Positions 32,092 to 40,746 are shown, numbered from the stretch's first letter. The stretch is 64,000 nucleotides of DNA from Polynucleobacter meluiroseus (GCA_945878885.1 CAMCUP010000008.1:18461-82460), one strand, 5' to 3'. Made by a program: numbers and translations. Notes: generated from the sequence alone by a model not told the origin.

Positions 32092-32541
32092 ATGAATAAG
32101 CAGCGACGAGATGTATTAAAGTACTCGGCCGTTTTTGGATTGATGGCTGCAGCAGGATTAATTAGCGAGGCTCAAGCACAGGCTTGGAATAAAGCAGCTT
32201 TTGAGGGCAAAAGTCTTGATGATGTTTTTAAGGTGTTAGGCAGTGCCCCAGAGAAATCGGGCGCAGTTACCTTAAACGCTCCAGATATTGCTGAAAATGG
32301 CGCAGTAGTTCCGGTTGGTATTTCGACCACCTTAAAGGCTGATCAATTAGCCATTTTGGTAGAAAAAAATCCGAGCGCTTTGGCAGCTATGTTTTTTATT
32401 CCAGCTGGCACCGAACCCTTTGTAACGACCCGCATTAAGATGGGCCAAACTTCAAATGTCTATGCCCTGGCAAAGGCTGATGGTAAATGGCTCATGTCTT
32501 CAAAAGAGGTGAAGGTTACTTTAGGTGGTTGCGGCGGGTAA
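32092..32541 (+). CDS. soxY: Thiosulfate oxidation carrier protein SoxY
   Basis: Twin-Arg-like signal QRRDVLKYSAVFG and C-terminal GGCGG swinging-arm motif (VTLGGCGG*). Confidence 0.96.
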   Translation: MNKQRRDVLKYSAVFGLMAAAGLISEAQAQAWNKAAFEGKSLDDVFKVLGSAPEKSGAVTLNAPDIAENGAVVPVGISTTLKADQLAILVEKNPSALAAMFFIPAGTEPFVTTRIKMGQTSNVYALAKADGKWLMSSKEVKVTLGGCGG

Positions 32542-32581
32542 TGCAACAACTGGTCAATTCTGTAATCAATGTAATTTTAGC

Positions 32582-32593
32582 GGGGTTTTCCCC
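32582..32593. other. GGGG-TTTT-CCCC inverted repeat between soxY and soxZ
   Basis: GGGGTTTTCCCC in the 73-nt soxY-soxZ spacer, upstream of the AAGGAG ribosome-binding site. Confidence 0.4.
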
Positions 32594-32614
32594 TCGATCT
32601 ATTAAGGAGCAATA

Positions 32615-32923
32615 ATGGCTGATCCAATGCGCGTAAGAGCAACCGAAAGCGGCGGTGTAGTTGATGTAAAAATTTTAATGAAACATGATATGGAATCTGG
32701 TCAGCGTAAAGATGCAGCTGGAAAAGTAATTCCTGCTTGGTTCATTAGTACTTTAAATGTTAAGGCACAGGGCAATGATGTCTTTAATGCACAGTTTGGC
32801 CCAGCAGTATCAAAAGACCCATTTTTGAATTTTAAATATAAGGGCGCCAAAGGCGATAAGCTGATTGTAAGTTGGATCGATAGCAAAGGTGATAAACGTA
32901 CCGATGAAGCAACCGTTGGTTAG
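32615..32923 (+). CDS. soxZ: Thiosulfate oxidation carrier complex protein SoxZ
   Basis: VDVKILMKHDMESGQRKDAAGKVIPAWFISTLNV...KDPFLNFKYKGAKGDKLIVSWIDSKG. Confidence 0.95.
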   Translation: MADPMRVRATESGGVVDVKILMKHDMESGQRKDAAGKVIPAWFISTLNVKAQGNDVFNAQFGPAVSKDPFLNFKYKGAKGDKLIVSWIDSKGDKRTDEATVG

Positions 32924-32960
32924 GTTTAGTATGGGCTTAAAATGATAAAGGGCGCAGACC

Positions 32961-33788
32961 ATGAGACAGGATATTGAGCTGAGTTTTAAATGTATTTATG
33001 CATTGTTGTTTAGCGCGCTGGTTATCAGTATGCAAGTTCATACTGTGCAGGCCCAAACCGCTAGTGATGGGATAGCGAAGTACCGTGAAATGATTGCCGA
33101 TGGCAATCCTTCTGAATTGTATGAGGCGGCTGGGGAGGAGTTGTGGAAAAAACCTATGGGCCCCAAAAATATTAGCTTAGAAAAATGTGATTTAGGTCTT
33201 GGCCCTGGGGTGGTTGAAGGTGCTGCTGCGCAGTTACCCCGTTACTTTAAAGATAGTAACCGCGTGCAAGATCTTGAATCACGTTTAATGACATGCAGAG
33301 AAAAAATACAAGGCATTGATCCACAGGCTACGATTGATGCGCCATTTCAGGTGGGCCCTAAAAAAGAAATGGAAGCATTGGTTGCATATGTAGTCACTCT
33401 TTCGAAGGGTAAAAAAATTAATGTTGGCACCACCCACCCTAAGGAAAAAGAAATGATTGCCTTGGGTAAGCGCGCCTTTTTCTTCGAGGGCGGCCCAATG
33501 GATTTTTCATGTGCCTCGTGCCACGGTGAAAATGGCAAGCGAATCCGCTTGCAAGATTTGCCAAATATTACTACCCAAGCTGGAGCCGCTTTAGGATGGG
33601 GTTCGTGGCCCGCTTATCGTGTTTCAAGCGGGCAATTTTGGACGATGCAACAGCGTTTAAATGATTGTTTCCGGCAGCAACGTTTTCCTTTCCCAATTTA
33701 TGGTTCGGATGTAATCATTGCTTTATCAATGTATATGGCAGCTACCGCTAACGGGGGTATTGTGCAAACCCCTGGCTTAAAACGATAA
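32961..33788 (+). CDS. soxA: SoxA, sulfur oxidation c-type cytochrome (single CXXCH)
   Basis: CASCHGENGKRIRLQDLP and MQQRLNDCFRQQRFPFPIYGSDVIIALSMYMA with the conserved ligand Cys. No N-terminal CXXCH. Confidence 0.93.
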   Translation: MRQDIELSFKCIYALLFSALVISMQVHTVQAQTASDGIAKYREMIADGNPSELYEAAGEELWKKPMGPKNISLEKCDLGLGPGVVEGAAAQLPRYFKDSNRVQDLESRLMTCREKIQGIDPQATIDAPFQVGPKKEMEALVAYVVTLSKGKKINVGTTHPKEKEMIALGKRAFFFEGGPMDFSCASCHGENGKRIRLQDLPNITTQAGAALGWGSWPAYRVSSGQFWTMQQRLNDCFRQQRFPFPIYGSDVIIALSMYMAATANGGIVQTPGLKR

Positions 33789-33802
33789 GAACGGATTTGA
33801 TC

Positions 33803-34468
33803 ATGACTAAATTTATTCAGCAATATCTGCGTACAGTGGTGCTAGCATCTGGGCTTGTTATTAGTACCGCCTTAGGAGTACTTTGTTTTTCAGGTACTGT
33901 ATTTGCTCAGCAAAAAGCCGATCCAGCATTTCAAAAAATGATGCAAAGTGGTTTTAGGGCCGACGGCATTGCTGGTTTAGATCGTATTCAGCAAGATGAA
34001 ACTCAGGCTTTTTGTTCTGATGTAGTCTTTGCCAACGGCAATAGTAAAGCAGCTATTGCTAAACGTGAAGCAATTCAAAAGTTAAATATGGCGGAAATTC
34101 AACCTCCTTCAGATTTTATATACATAGGCGATTGGAAAAAGGGCGAGGCAATTGCACAAAGTGGCCGAGGTGCCACCTGGACTGATACAGCCACAACACC
34201 AGTTGGTGGCGGATGCTATAACTGTCATGAAATTAATAAAAAAGAAATTTCTTACGGTAATATCGGTCCTAGCTTATGGAATTACGGTAAAACGCGTGGC
34301 TACTCTAAGCAAATCATGGTGTACACCTGGAACAGGATTAGTAATTCAAAAGCCTATAATGCATGCAGTAACATGCCTCGATTTACTCACTTTAAATTAT
34401 TAAATGAAAAACAAATTCAAGATGTAATGGCCTTATTATTAGATCCGCAGTCACCAGTAAATCAATAA
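33803..34468 (+). CDS. soxX: SoxX, sulfur oxidation c-type cytochrome
   Basis: Signal peptide, GGCYNCHE heme motif, IGPSLWNYGKTRGYSKQIMVYTWNRISN, NMPRF Met ligand. ATG 33803. Confidence 0.92.
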   Translation: MTKFIQQYLRTVVLASGLVISTALGVLCFSGTVFAQQKADPAFQKMMQSGFRADGIAGLDRIQQDETQAFCSDVVFANGNSKAAIAKREAIQKLNMAEIQPPSDFIYIGDWKKGEAIAQSGRGATWTDTATTPVGGGCYNCHEINKKEISYGNIGPSLWNYGKTRGYSKQIMVYTWNRISNSKAYNACSNMPRFTHFKLLNEKQIQDVMALLLDPQSPVNQ

Positions 34469-34474
34469 GGTTTT

Positions 34475-36208
34475 ATGTCAATTAACCGCCGTGAGTTTCT
34501 GCAGGCATTAGCAATAGCCACTGCAGGTGGGATGGGTTTAAGCGCAAATTTTGCCAGCGCTCAAAGTGCAGCAAAAAAATTCTATGATTTACCAGCCTTC
34601 GGTAATGTGCACTTGATGCACTTTACCGATTGCCATGCGCAGTTAATGCCGATTTATTTTCGTGAGCCTAATGTCAATTTGGGGGTTGGCCCTCAAGCAG
34701 GGCAGATGCCGCATTTAGTAGGCGATTATTTTTTAAAGGCGAATGGTATTGCAGCAGGAACACGTGATGCTCATGCATTCACCTATCTCGACTTTAGCGC
34801 AGCCGCACAAAATTACGGCAAGATGGGTGGTTTCGCTCATCTTTCTTCTCTCATTCAGCAAGTTAAAGCCTCTCGACCTAATGCTCTGCTATTAGATGGT
34901 GGCGATTCGTGGCAGGGTTCGGGTACGGCGCTATGGACTAAAGGCCAAGATATGGTTGACGCCTCTTTAGCGCTAGGGGTTGATGTGATGACGGCTCACT
35001 GGGAAATGACTTTGGGTGAAAAACGTGTACTTGAGATTGTGGAAAAAGATTTTCGTAACAAAATTTCATTTTTAGCCCAAAACATTAAGACCACCGATTT
35101 TGGGGATGATGTTTTTAGTCCTTATGTAATTCGCCAAATGAATGGTATTACGGTAGCTATTATTGGCCAGGCTTTTCCTTATACCCCAATTGCAAATCCA
35201 CGCTACTTTGTACCTAACTGGACTTTCGGCATTCAGGAAGAAAATTTACAAAAAAACATTAATGAAGCCGTTAGCAAAGGCGCTAAAGTCGTAATTTTAC
35301 TTTCTCATAACGGTATGGACGTCGATTTAAAATTAGCCTCTCGGGTTACTGGCTTGCATGCCATATTAGGTGGCCATACTCATGATGGTGTACCGATTCC
35401 AGTAAAAGTCAAAAATAGCTCGGGAGTAACCTTGGTGACGAATGCTGGCTCTAATGGCAAATATTTAGGAGTACTAGATTTTGAAGTGAAGGGTGGTAAA
35501 CCGGTTGATTTTCGTTACAAGTTGTTGCCAATTTTTTCTAATTTATTGCCTGCCGATGTTGGCATGAACCAATTAATTCAAAAAATTCGCGCACCCTTTG
35601 AGGCTAAATTAGCTGAAAAATTAGCAGTAACTGAAGCCTTACTTTATCGCCGCGGCAACTTTAACGGTAGCTTCGACCAAGTTATTTTAAATGGTCTCAT
35701 GTCGCAGAAAAATGCTGAAATTGCTTTTTCCCCTGGCTTCCGCTGGGGCACATCGTTACTTCCTGGTCAAACTATCACCATGGAAAATCTCCTCGATCAA
35801 ACTGCTATTACTTATCCATACACCACTGTCTCTAAAATGACGGGGGAGACGATTAAAAATGTTTTAGAAGATGTCGCTGATAATTTATTTAATCCAGATC
35901 CTTATTACCAACAAGGTGGCGATATGGTGCGTGTAGGCGGTTTGCAGTACACCATTGATCCAGTTGCCTCAATGGGTGGGCGTATTTCAAATATGCGTTT
36001 AAATGGTAAGCCGCTTGATGCTGATAAATCCTACCGCGTAGCTGGCTGGGCTCCGGTTAGCGAGGAATCGAAAGACCTTGGTGGCGAGCCAATTTGGGAT
36101 GTGATCGCTCGACATTTGCGTGAAACTAAAATTATTAAGGCGGTTAAATTAAATGAACCTGAGGTGAAGGGCGTTAAGAATAACCCCGGAATGGTCGCCT
36201 TAAATTAG
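34475..36208 (+). CDS. soxB: Thiosulfohydrolase SoxB
   Basis: Twin-Arg-like signal NRREFLQALAIATAGG; 5'-nucleotidase/metallophosphatase motifs MHFTDCHAQL, LLDGGDSWQGSG, AILGGHTHDG. Confidence 0.96.
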   Translation: MSINRREFLQALAIATAGGMGLSANFASAQSAAKKFYDLPAFGNVHLMHFTDCHAQLMPIYFREPNVNLGVGPQAGQMPHLVGDYFLKANGIAAGTRDAHAFTYLDFSAAAQNYGKMGGFAHLSSLIQQVKASRPNALLLDGGDSWQGSGTALWTKGQDMVDASLALGVDVMTAHWEMTLGEKRVLEIVEKDFRNKISFLAQNIKTTDFGDDVFSPYVIRQMNGITVAIIGQAFPYTPIANPRYFVPNWTFGIQEENLQKNINEAVSKGAKVVILLSHNGMDVDLKLASRVTGLHAILGGHTHDGVPIPVKVKNSSGVTLVTNAGSNGKYLGVLDFEVKGGKPVDFRYKLLPIFSNLLPADVGMNQLIQKIRAPFEAKLAEKLAVTEALLYRRGNFNGSFDQVILNGLMSQKNAEIAFSPGFRWGTSLLPGQTITMENLLDQTAITYPYTTVSKMTGETIKNVLEDVADNLFNPDPYYQQGGDMVRVGGLQYTIDPVASMGGRISNMRLNGKPLDADKSYRVAGWAPVSEESKDLGGEPIWDVIARHLRETKIIKAVKLNEPEVKGVKNNPGMVALN

Positions 36209-36236
36209 TCTTAAAAATGACCCATAAGGAATTACG

Positions 36237-36695
36237 ATGATCTTCAATAATAAAATAACTGTTGGGGTTTTCTTAGCTTTTACCTTGCTCTTGACGGCGT
36301 TTCTACCTCAGCTTAGCTTTGCGCAAAATACTGGTGCTCCAACTCAAGTGGTCTATCACGTAGATGATGCTGAAACGCAAGGATTAAAAGCTTTGCGTAA
36401 TATTCGTAACCATTTAGACACTGCTCCAAGCACGAAAATTATTGTGGTAACGCATGCTAATGGAGTAGATATATTAATGGAGGGGGCTAAAGATAAAAAA
36501 AATAATGTTGAATATGCATCGCTGGTATCGGCTTTAAAGTCGCGTGGAGTCCGTTTTGAGGTGTGTGAAATCACTCTAAAAAATCGCAATTTGAAAAAGG
36601 ATCAGTTTATTTTAGACGCAGAGTTTACGCCGTCTGGTGTGGTGCGCATCGCCGATCTTCAAGCAAAAGACCATTTTGCTTACATTAAACCGTAA
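36237..36695 (+). CDS. Periplasmic DsrE-family protein
   Basis: Signal peptide ending SFAQ; VYHVDDAETQGLKALRNIRNHLDT...IIVVTHANGVDILMEG...LKSRGVRFEVCEITLKNRNL typical of sox-linked DsrE-family proteins. Confidence 0.8.
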   Translation: MIFNNKITVGVFLAFTLLLTAFLPQLSFAQNTGAPTQVVYHVDDAETQGLKALRNIRNHLDTAPSTKIIVVTHANGVDILMEGAKDKKNNVEYASLVSALKSRGVRFEVCEITLKNRNLKKDQFILDAEFTPSGVVRIADLQAKDHFAYIKP

Positions 36696-37641
36696 CTGCA
36701 GTGCCTTACTAATAACGCTGTTCTGCCAGTGGGCACTGGCGCAGAGCACTGTTCTGCCAACAGGTGATGCTCTGCTCAATCAAATTCAACCGATTGAAGT
36801 GGCCAAACAAGTTTATTTTGTACAGGGCTTGCCAGAAATGGGGAATGCTAAAAATCAAAATTTTATTTCAAATGCCGGCTTTGTCATTACTCCCAAGGGA
36901 GTGGTGGTGATTGATGCCCTAGGCTCACCTGTTTTAGCTAGGCAATTAATACAAAAAATTAAGACCATGACTCAGCAAAAGGTGGTGGCAGTGATTGTCA
37001 CGCATTATCACGCTGATCATATCTATGGGTTGCAGGCTTTTCGTGAAGTTGGGGCAGTTATTTATGCTAATGAAAATGGTAAGGTCTACTTAAATTCAGA
37101 TGCCGCACAACAACGATTAATTAGCTCAAGAATTGATTTTGCACCATGGATTAATCAACACACGAAACTAATTGCTGCCGATCATTGGGTGAAGGATCGC
37201 TTTAAATTGATGGTGGGCGGGGTTGAGTTTTTACTGATTAGAGCTGGGCCTGCGCATACGGCTGAAGACTTGATGGTGTATATCCCAAGTAAAAAAGTGT
37301 TATTTGCGGGCGATTTAGTTTTCAATGGTCGAATTCCATTTGTCGGTAATGCTGATAGTAAAAGTTGGATTACTTCTTTGCAGCAAATTGAAAAGTTGCA
37401 AGCTGCAATAATTGTCCCTGGGCATGGCGCCTATTCTACTAATCCACAGCGCGATATTGCATTTACGAGTGATTATTTACGCTATCTGCGCACTGCGATG
37501 GAGCCAGCGGCCCGTAATTTAGATGCCTTTGATGAGGCCTACCGATCGACAGATTGGTCAGAATACGAGGGTATGCCATTGTTTCGAGCGGCAAATCGCA
37601 TGAATGCTTACAACGTTTATCTCTCCATCCAAGAAGAGTAA
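36676..37641 (+). CDS. MBL-fold metallohydrolase, SoxH-like
   Basis: VTHYHADHIYGLQAF (HxHxDH), GPAHTAEDLMVYIPSKKVLFAGDLVFNGRIPF, PGHGAYS. A TTG at 36676 gives a signal peptide (LLTLNRNCSALLITLFCQWALAQ); the track start 36637 (GTG) is less likely. Confidence 0.85.
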   Translation: MLTLNRNCSALLITLFCQWALAQSTVLPTGDALLNQIQPIEVAKQVYFVQGLPEMGNAKNQNFISNAGFVITPKGVVVIDALGSPVLARQLIQKIKTMTQQKVVAVIVTHYHADHIYGLQAFREVGAVIYANENGKVYLNSDAAQQRLISSRIDFAPWINQHTKLIAADHWVKDRFKLMVGGVEFLLIRAGPAHTAEDLMVYIPSKKVLFAGDLVFNGRIPFVGNADSKSWITSLQQIEKLQAAIIVPGHGAYSTNPQRDIAFTSDYLRYLRTAMEPAARNLDAFDEAYRSTDWSEYEGMPLFRAANRMNAYNVYLSIQEE

Positions 37642-37660
37642 TATCCTTTAAAATAGGTGC

Positions 37661-38011
37661 ATGACCGAAATTGCCAGCAAATTCTATTTTAATTATAGGT
37701 TTTTTAAAACAGTTTTTATTGTTATAAGCCTTTTTTCTGCGAATACGTTTTGTTTTGCTGCTGATGCTGCACTAAAAAATGGCAAGCTAATTGAGGAAAC
37801 AAAGTGTTATGCTTGTCATGCAAAAAAATCGGGGTTTAGTAATGGTGATCTAATTTATACCCGTAGCGATCGTAAAGTTACTAGCTACCAGCGCTTAAAG
37901 GCAATGGTTGCAATTTGCAATAGTGAACTTCGACTCGATTTATTTCCAGAAGACGAAGTCGATGTCGCCCAATATTTAAACCAGCAGTTTTATAATTTTA
38001 AGAATAATTAA
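37661..38011 (+). CDS. Small periplasmic monoheme cytochrome c
   Basis: Signal peptide and single CYACHA motif. Confidence 0.8.
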   Translation: MTEIASKFYFNYRFFKTVFIVISLFSANTFCFAADAALKNGKLIEETKCYACHAKKSGFSNGDLIYTRSDRKVTSYQRLKAMVAICNSELRLDLFPEDEVDVAQYLNQQFYNFKNN

Positions 38012-38015
38012 GCCC

Positions 38016-39137
38016 GTGCCAAGTTCTGCTGATCTAGTTCACCTTAGTCAACATATTTTGTGGCTTACCTTCATCGTCACCATTTTGCTTGGTGCATTAA
38101 TGCAATGGTCTAGCTTTTGTACCATGGGTGCAGTTTCGGATGTCTTAGTGATGTCGGATTACACCCGATTGCGCCAATGGTCGCTGGCCATTGGGGTTGC
38201 CATAATTGGGGTAGCTATTTTAGCCTCGCAGGGCCATATTGATACGAGTAAATCGATCTATACCAGCAATCGTTTATTGTATTTATCTACCATTATTGGT
38301 AGTGTTTGTTTTGGTTTTGGAATGGTGCTGGCTTCAGGTTGCGGTAGCAAAACCTTAATTCGGATTGGCGGCGGTAATTTAAAGTCAGTCGTAGTATTTT
38401 TTGTTTTGGGTTTGGTTTCTTATATGACTTTAAAGGGTTTTTTGGCAGTATTGCGGGTAAGCACCATCGACACGCTATTTATTCCTCTCGGTACCTCTCA
38501 AGATCTACCAAGTATTTTGGCTCCTCATACGAGTGTAGCGAAGGCTAACTTACAACTTATATTTGGGTTACTGATTGGCGGCGCATGTGTGCTTTTTGCG
38601 TTGGCTAAAAAATCATTTTGGCAAATAGAAAACCTACTAGCCGGCTTTGGGGTTGGTTTAGCAATTGTGGCTATTTGGTGGGTTTCTGGGTATCTTGGAT
38701 ATATCGCTGAAGACCCGAAGACCCTCGAAGAGGTATTTTTAGCGACTAATTCTGGGCGCATGGAAAGCCTTTCGTTTGTAGCGCCGTATGCCTATACCCT
38801 CGATTGGTTGATTTTATTTAGCGATACTTCAAAAGTCTTAACTGTAGGTATTGTTGCAGTTGGCGGCATTATTGTCGGCTCTTTTTTAAGCGCCATTCTC
38901 ACTAAGACTTTTCGTTGGGAAACCTTTCATGGGGTAGAGGACACTGGCAATCATTTACTTGGCGGTGCTTTAATGGGTTTTGGCGGGGTTACCGCTTTAG
39001 GTTGCACAATTGGTCAGGGTTTAAGTGGTATTTCAACCTTAGCGCTTGGTTCTTTTTTAGCCTTACCAGGTTTTATCGGCGGCGCTTGTTTGGGTCTCTG
39101 GTATTTACAATGGCGACTTGAACGACAGCTCAATTAA
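38016..39137 (+). CDS. YeeE/YedE family (TsuA-like thiosulfate) transporter, GTG start
   Basis: Multiple TM helices; SSFCTMGAVSD, LASGCGSKTLIRIGGGNLKS, LGCTIGQGLSGISTLALGSF conserved-Cys repeats. Confidence 0.88.
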   Translation: MPSSADLVHLSQHILWLTFIVTILLGALMQWSSFCTMGAVSDVLVMSDYTRLRQWSLAIGVAIIGVAILASQGHIDTSKSIYTSNRLLYLSTIIGSVCFGFGMVLASGCGSKTLIRIGGGNLKSVVVFFVLGLVSYMTLKGFLAVLRVSTIDTLFIPLGTSQDLPSILAPHTSVAKANLQLIFGLLIGGACVLFALAKKSFWQIENLLAGFGVGLAIVAIWWVSGYLGYIAEDPKTLEEVFLATNSGRMESLSFVAPYAYTLDWLILFSDTSKVLTVGIVAVGGIIVGSFLSAILTKTFRWETFHGVEDTGNHLLGGALMGFGGVTALGCTIGQGLSGISTLALGSFLALPGFIGGACLGLWYLQWRLERQLN

Positions 39138-39148
39138 AAGGCCATAGC

Positions 39149-39580
39149 ATGCAAATTGATTGGACCGCATTTACACCGATTCCAGCGTTATTGGGCGGAG
39201 TTATTTTGGGCCTAGCTGCAGCACTTTATATTCATTTACATGGTCGTCTTTTAGGGGTCAGCGGGATAGTGGGTGGCTTAACCAAACCCCAGGCAGGCGA
39301 TTGGGCGTGGCGCCTGAGTTTTGTTGTTGGCCTATTGTCGAGCCCGCTCTTAGGCGGTTTATTTTTTGACTTGCATTCTGTACTGATTATTGATGCTGGC
39401 TGGGGCGCATTAATTCTGGCAGGGTTACTAGTTGGTTTTGGTGCTAGTTATGGGTCTGGGTGTACGAGTGGACATGGCATCTGTGGTCTTGCTCGACTTT
39501 CAGCAAGGTCTTTAGTAGCCACCATCGCTTTTATGGGTGCAGGTTTTTTTACCGTTTTTCTGCTCCGTCATGTTTTTTAA
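39149..39580 (+). CDS. YeeE/YedE half-size family membrane protein
   Basis: GGVILGLAAALYIHLHGRLLGVSGIVGG...GFGASYGSGCTSGHGICGLARLSARS. Confidence 0.88.
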   Translation: MQIDWTAFTPIPALLGGVILGLAAALYIHLHGRLLGVSGIVGGLTKPQAGDWAWRLSFVVGLLSSPLLGGLFFDLHSVLIIDAGWGALILAGLLVGFGASYGSGCTSGHGICGLARLSARSLVATIAFMGAGFFTVFLLRHVF

Positions 39581-39600
39581 AATAAACTTGGAACAAGCTA

Positions 39601-40041
39601 ATGAAACATAGCTTTGGACTGCTAAGTCAATTTGCGATTGGGCTTATATTTGGCCTGGGTTTAATTATTTCAGGCATGACTAATCCCCAGAAAATTATTC
39701 ATTTTCTCGACCTTGCTGGTAACTGGGACCCCAGCTTAATTTTCGTTATGCTTGGCGGAATATTAGTTGGTTTAGCCTCTTTTTATCTTGCCAGCAAGCG
39801 CACTGAGACTTGGTTTGGTGGGCTAATACAGTGGCCCAAAAGTAGCCAAATTGATCGGCATTTAATTATTGGTAGCTTGTTATTTGGGGTAGGCTGGGGA
39901 ATCGCTGGATTTTGCCCGGGTCCCGCGATCGTTGCCTTAGGTAGCGGCCATGAAAAGGCATTCGTTTTTACTTTGATGATGTTGGTTGGGATGTTAATTT
40001 ATCAGTGGTTTGGCAATGATTTAAAAAACCGACTACATTAA
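39601..40041 (+). CDS. YeeE/YedE half-size family membrane protein (DUF6691-like partner)
   Basis: FGLGLIISGMTNPQKIIHFLDLAGNWDPSLIFVMLGGILVG...LFGVGWGIAGFCPGPAIVALGSG. Confidence 0.88.
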   Translation: MKHSFGLLSQFAIGLIFGLGLIISGMTNPQKIIHFLDLAGNWDPSLIFVMLGGILVGLASFYLASKRTETWFGGLIQWPKSSQIDRHLIIGSLLFGVGWGIAGFCPGPAIVALGSGHEKAFVFTLMMLVGMLIYQWFGNDLKNRLH

Positions 40042-40070
40042 TTCTATTATATGTATTGAAAGAGGCTGAA

Positions 40071-40427
40071 ATGAGTATTCCAATAGCTTGTCATAATGAA
40101 TTGTTTGGTACTGCTGGGCAGATTACCCCGCATGATTTGGCTGATATTGCCGCGCAGGGCTATAAAAGTGTAATTAACAACCGCCCCGATTATGAGGAAG
40201 GTCCTGAGCAAGCTCCGCATGAAAATATTCAGGCTGAGGCTTTAAAGCTTGGCTTAAATTATGCTTTTCTGCCAGTTATTAGCGGTGCAATAACGCTTGA
40301 GCAAGTCCAGGAAATGGCGCGTTTACTAAAAACCATGCCTGTCCCAATTTTGGCCTTTTGTCGTTCGGGTGCGCGCTCAACTAATTTATACCAAATGGCT
40401 GTTAATCTTAATCAAGAGCGCAGCTAA
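40071..40427 (+). CDS. TIGR01244/DUF442 family sulfurtransferase (Blh-like phosphatase fold)
   Basis: GQITPHDLADIAAQGYKSVINNRPDYEEGPEQ...PILAFCRSGARSTNLYQMA. ATG 40071 preferred over TTG 40056. Confidence 0.9.
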   Translation: MSIPIACHNELFGTAGQITPHDLADIAAQGYKSVINNRPDYEEGPEQAPHENIQAEALKLGLNYAFLPVISGAITLEQVQEMARLLKTMPVPILAFCRSGARSTNLYQMAVNLNQERS

Positions 40428-40744
40428 TGCCCCGCTTATTAAATGATCAAGAACGCAATGCGATGCGCTTAAATTACCCAGCCTGGCAGATGCTAGAAAA
40501 TCGCGATGCCATTAGTCGCACTTTTTTATTTCCAGATTTTAAAATTGCTTTTGCTTTTATGCAGCAGTGTGCCGAATATGCAGAAAAAATTGATCATCAT
40601 CCGGAGTGGCTCAATATCTGGAATCGGCTTGAGGTGGTTCTAGCAACGCATAGTGCTGGTGGATTAACTAGCCTCGATTTGCAATTAGCCGAATTTATGG
40701 ATCGTACTGCTAATTCTATAGGCTTGCAGCAGCCTGGAGCGTAA
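40427..40744 (+). CDS. 4a-hydroxytetrahydrobiopterin (pterin carbinolamine) dehydratase family
   Basis: CAEYAEKIDHHPEWLNIWNRLEVVLATHSAGGLTSLDLQLAEFMD matches the HHP...TH...GLT..D motif. Confidence 0.92.
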   Translation: MPRLLNDQERNAMRLNYPAWQMLENRDAISRTFLFPDFKIAFAFMQQCAEYAEKIDHHPEWLNIWNRLEVVLATHSAGGLTSLDLQLAEFMDRTANSIGLQQPGA

Positions 40745-40746
40745 AC

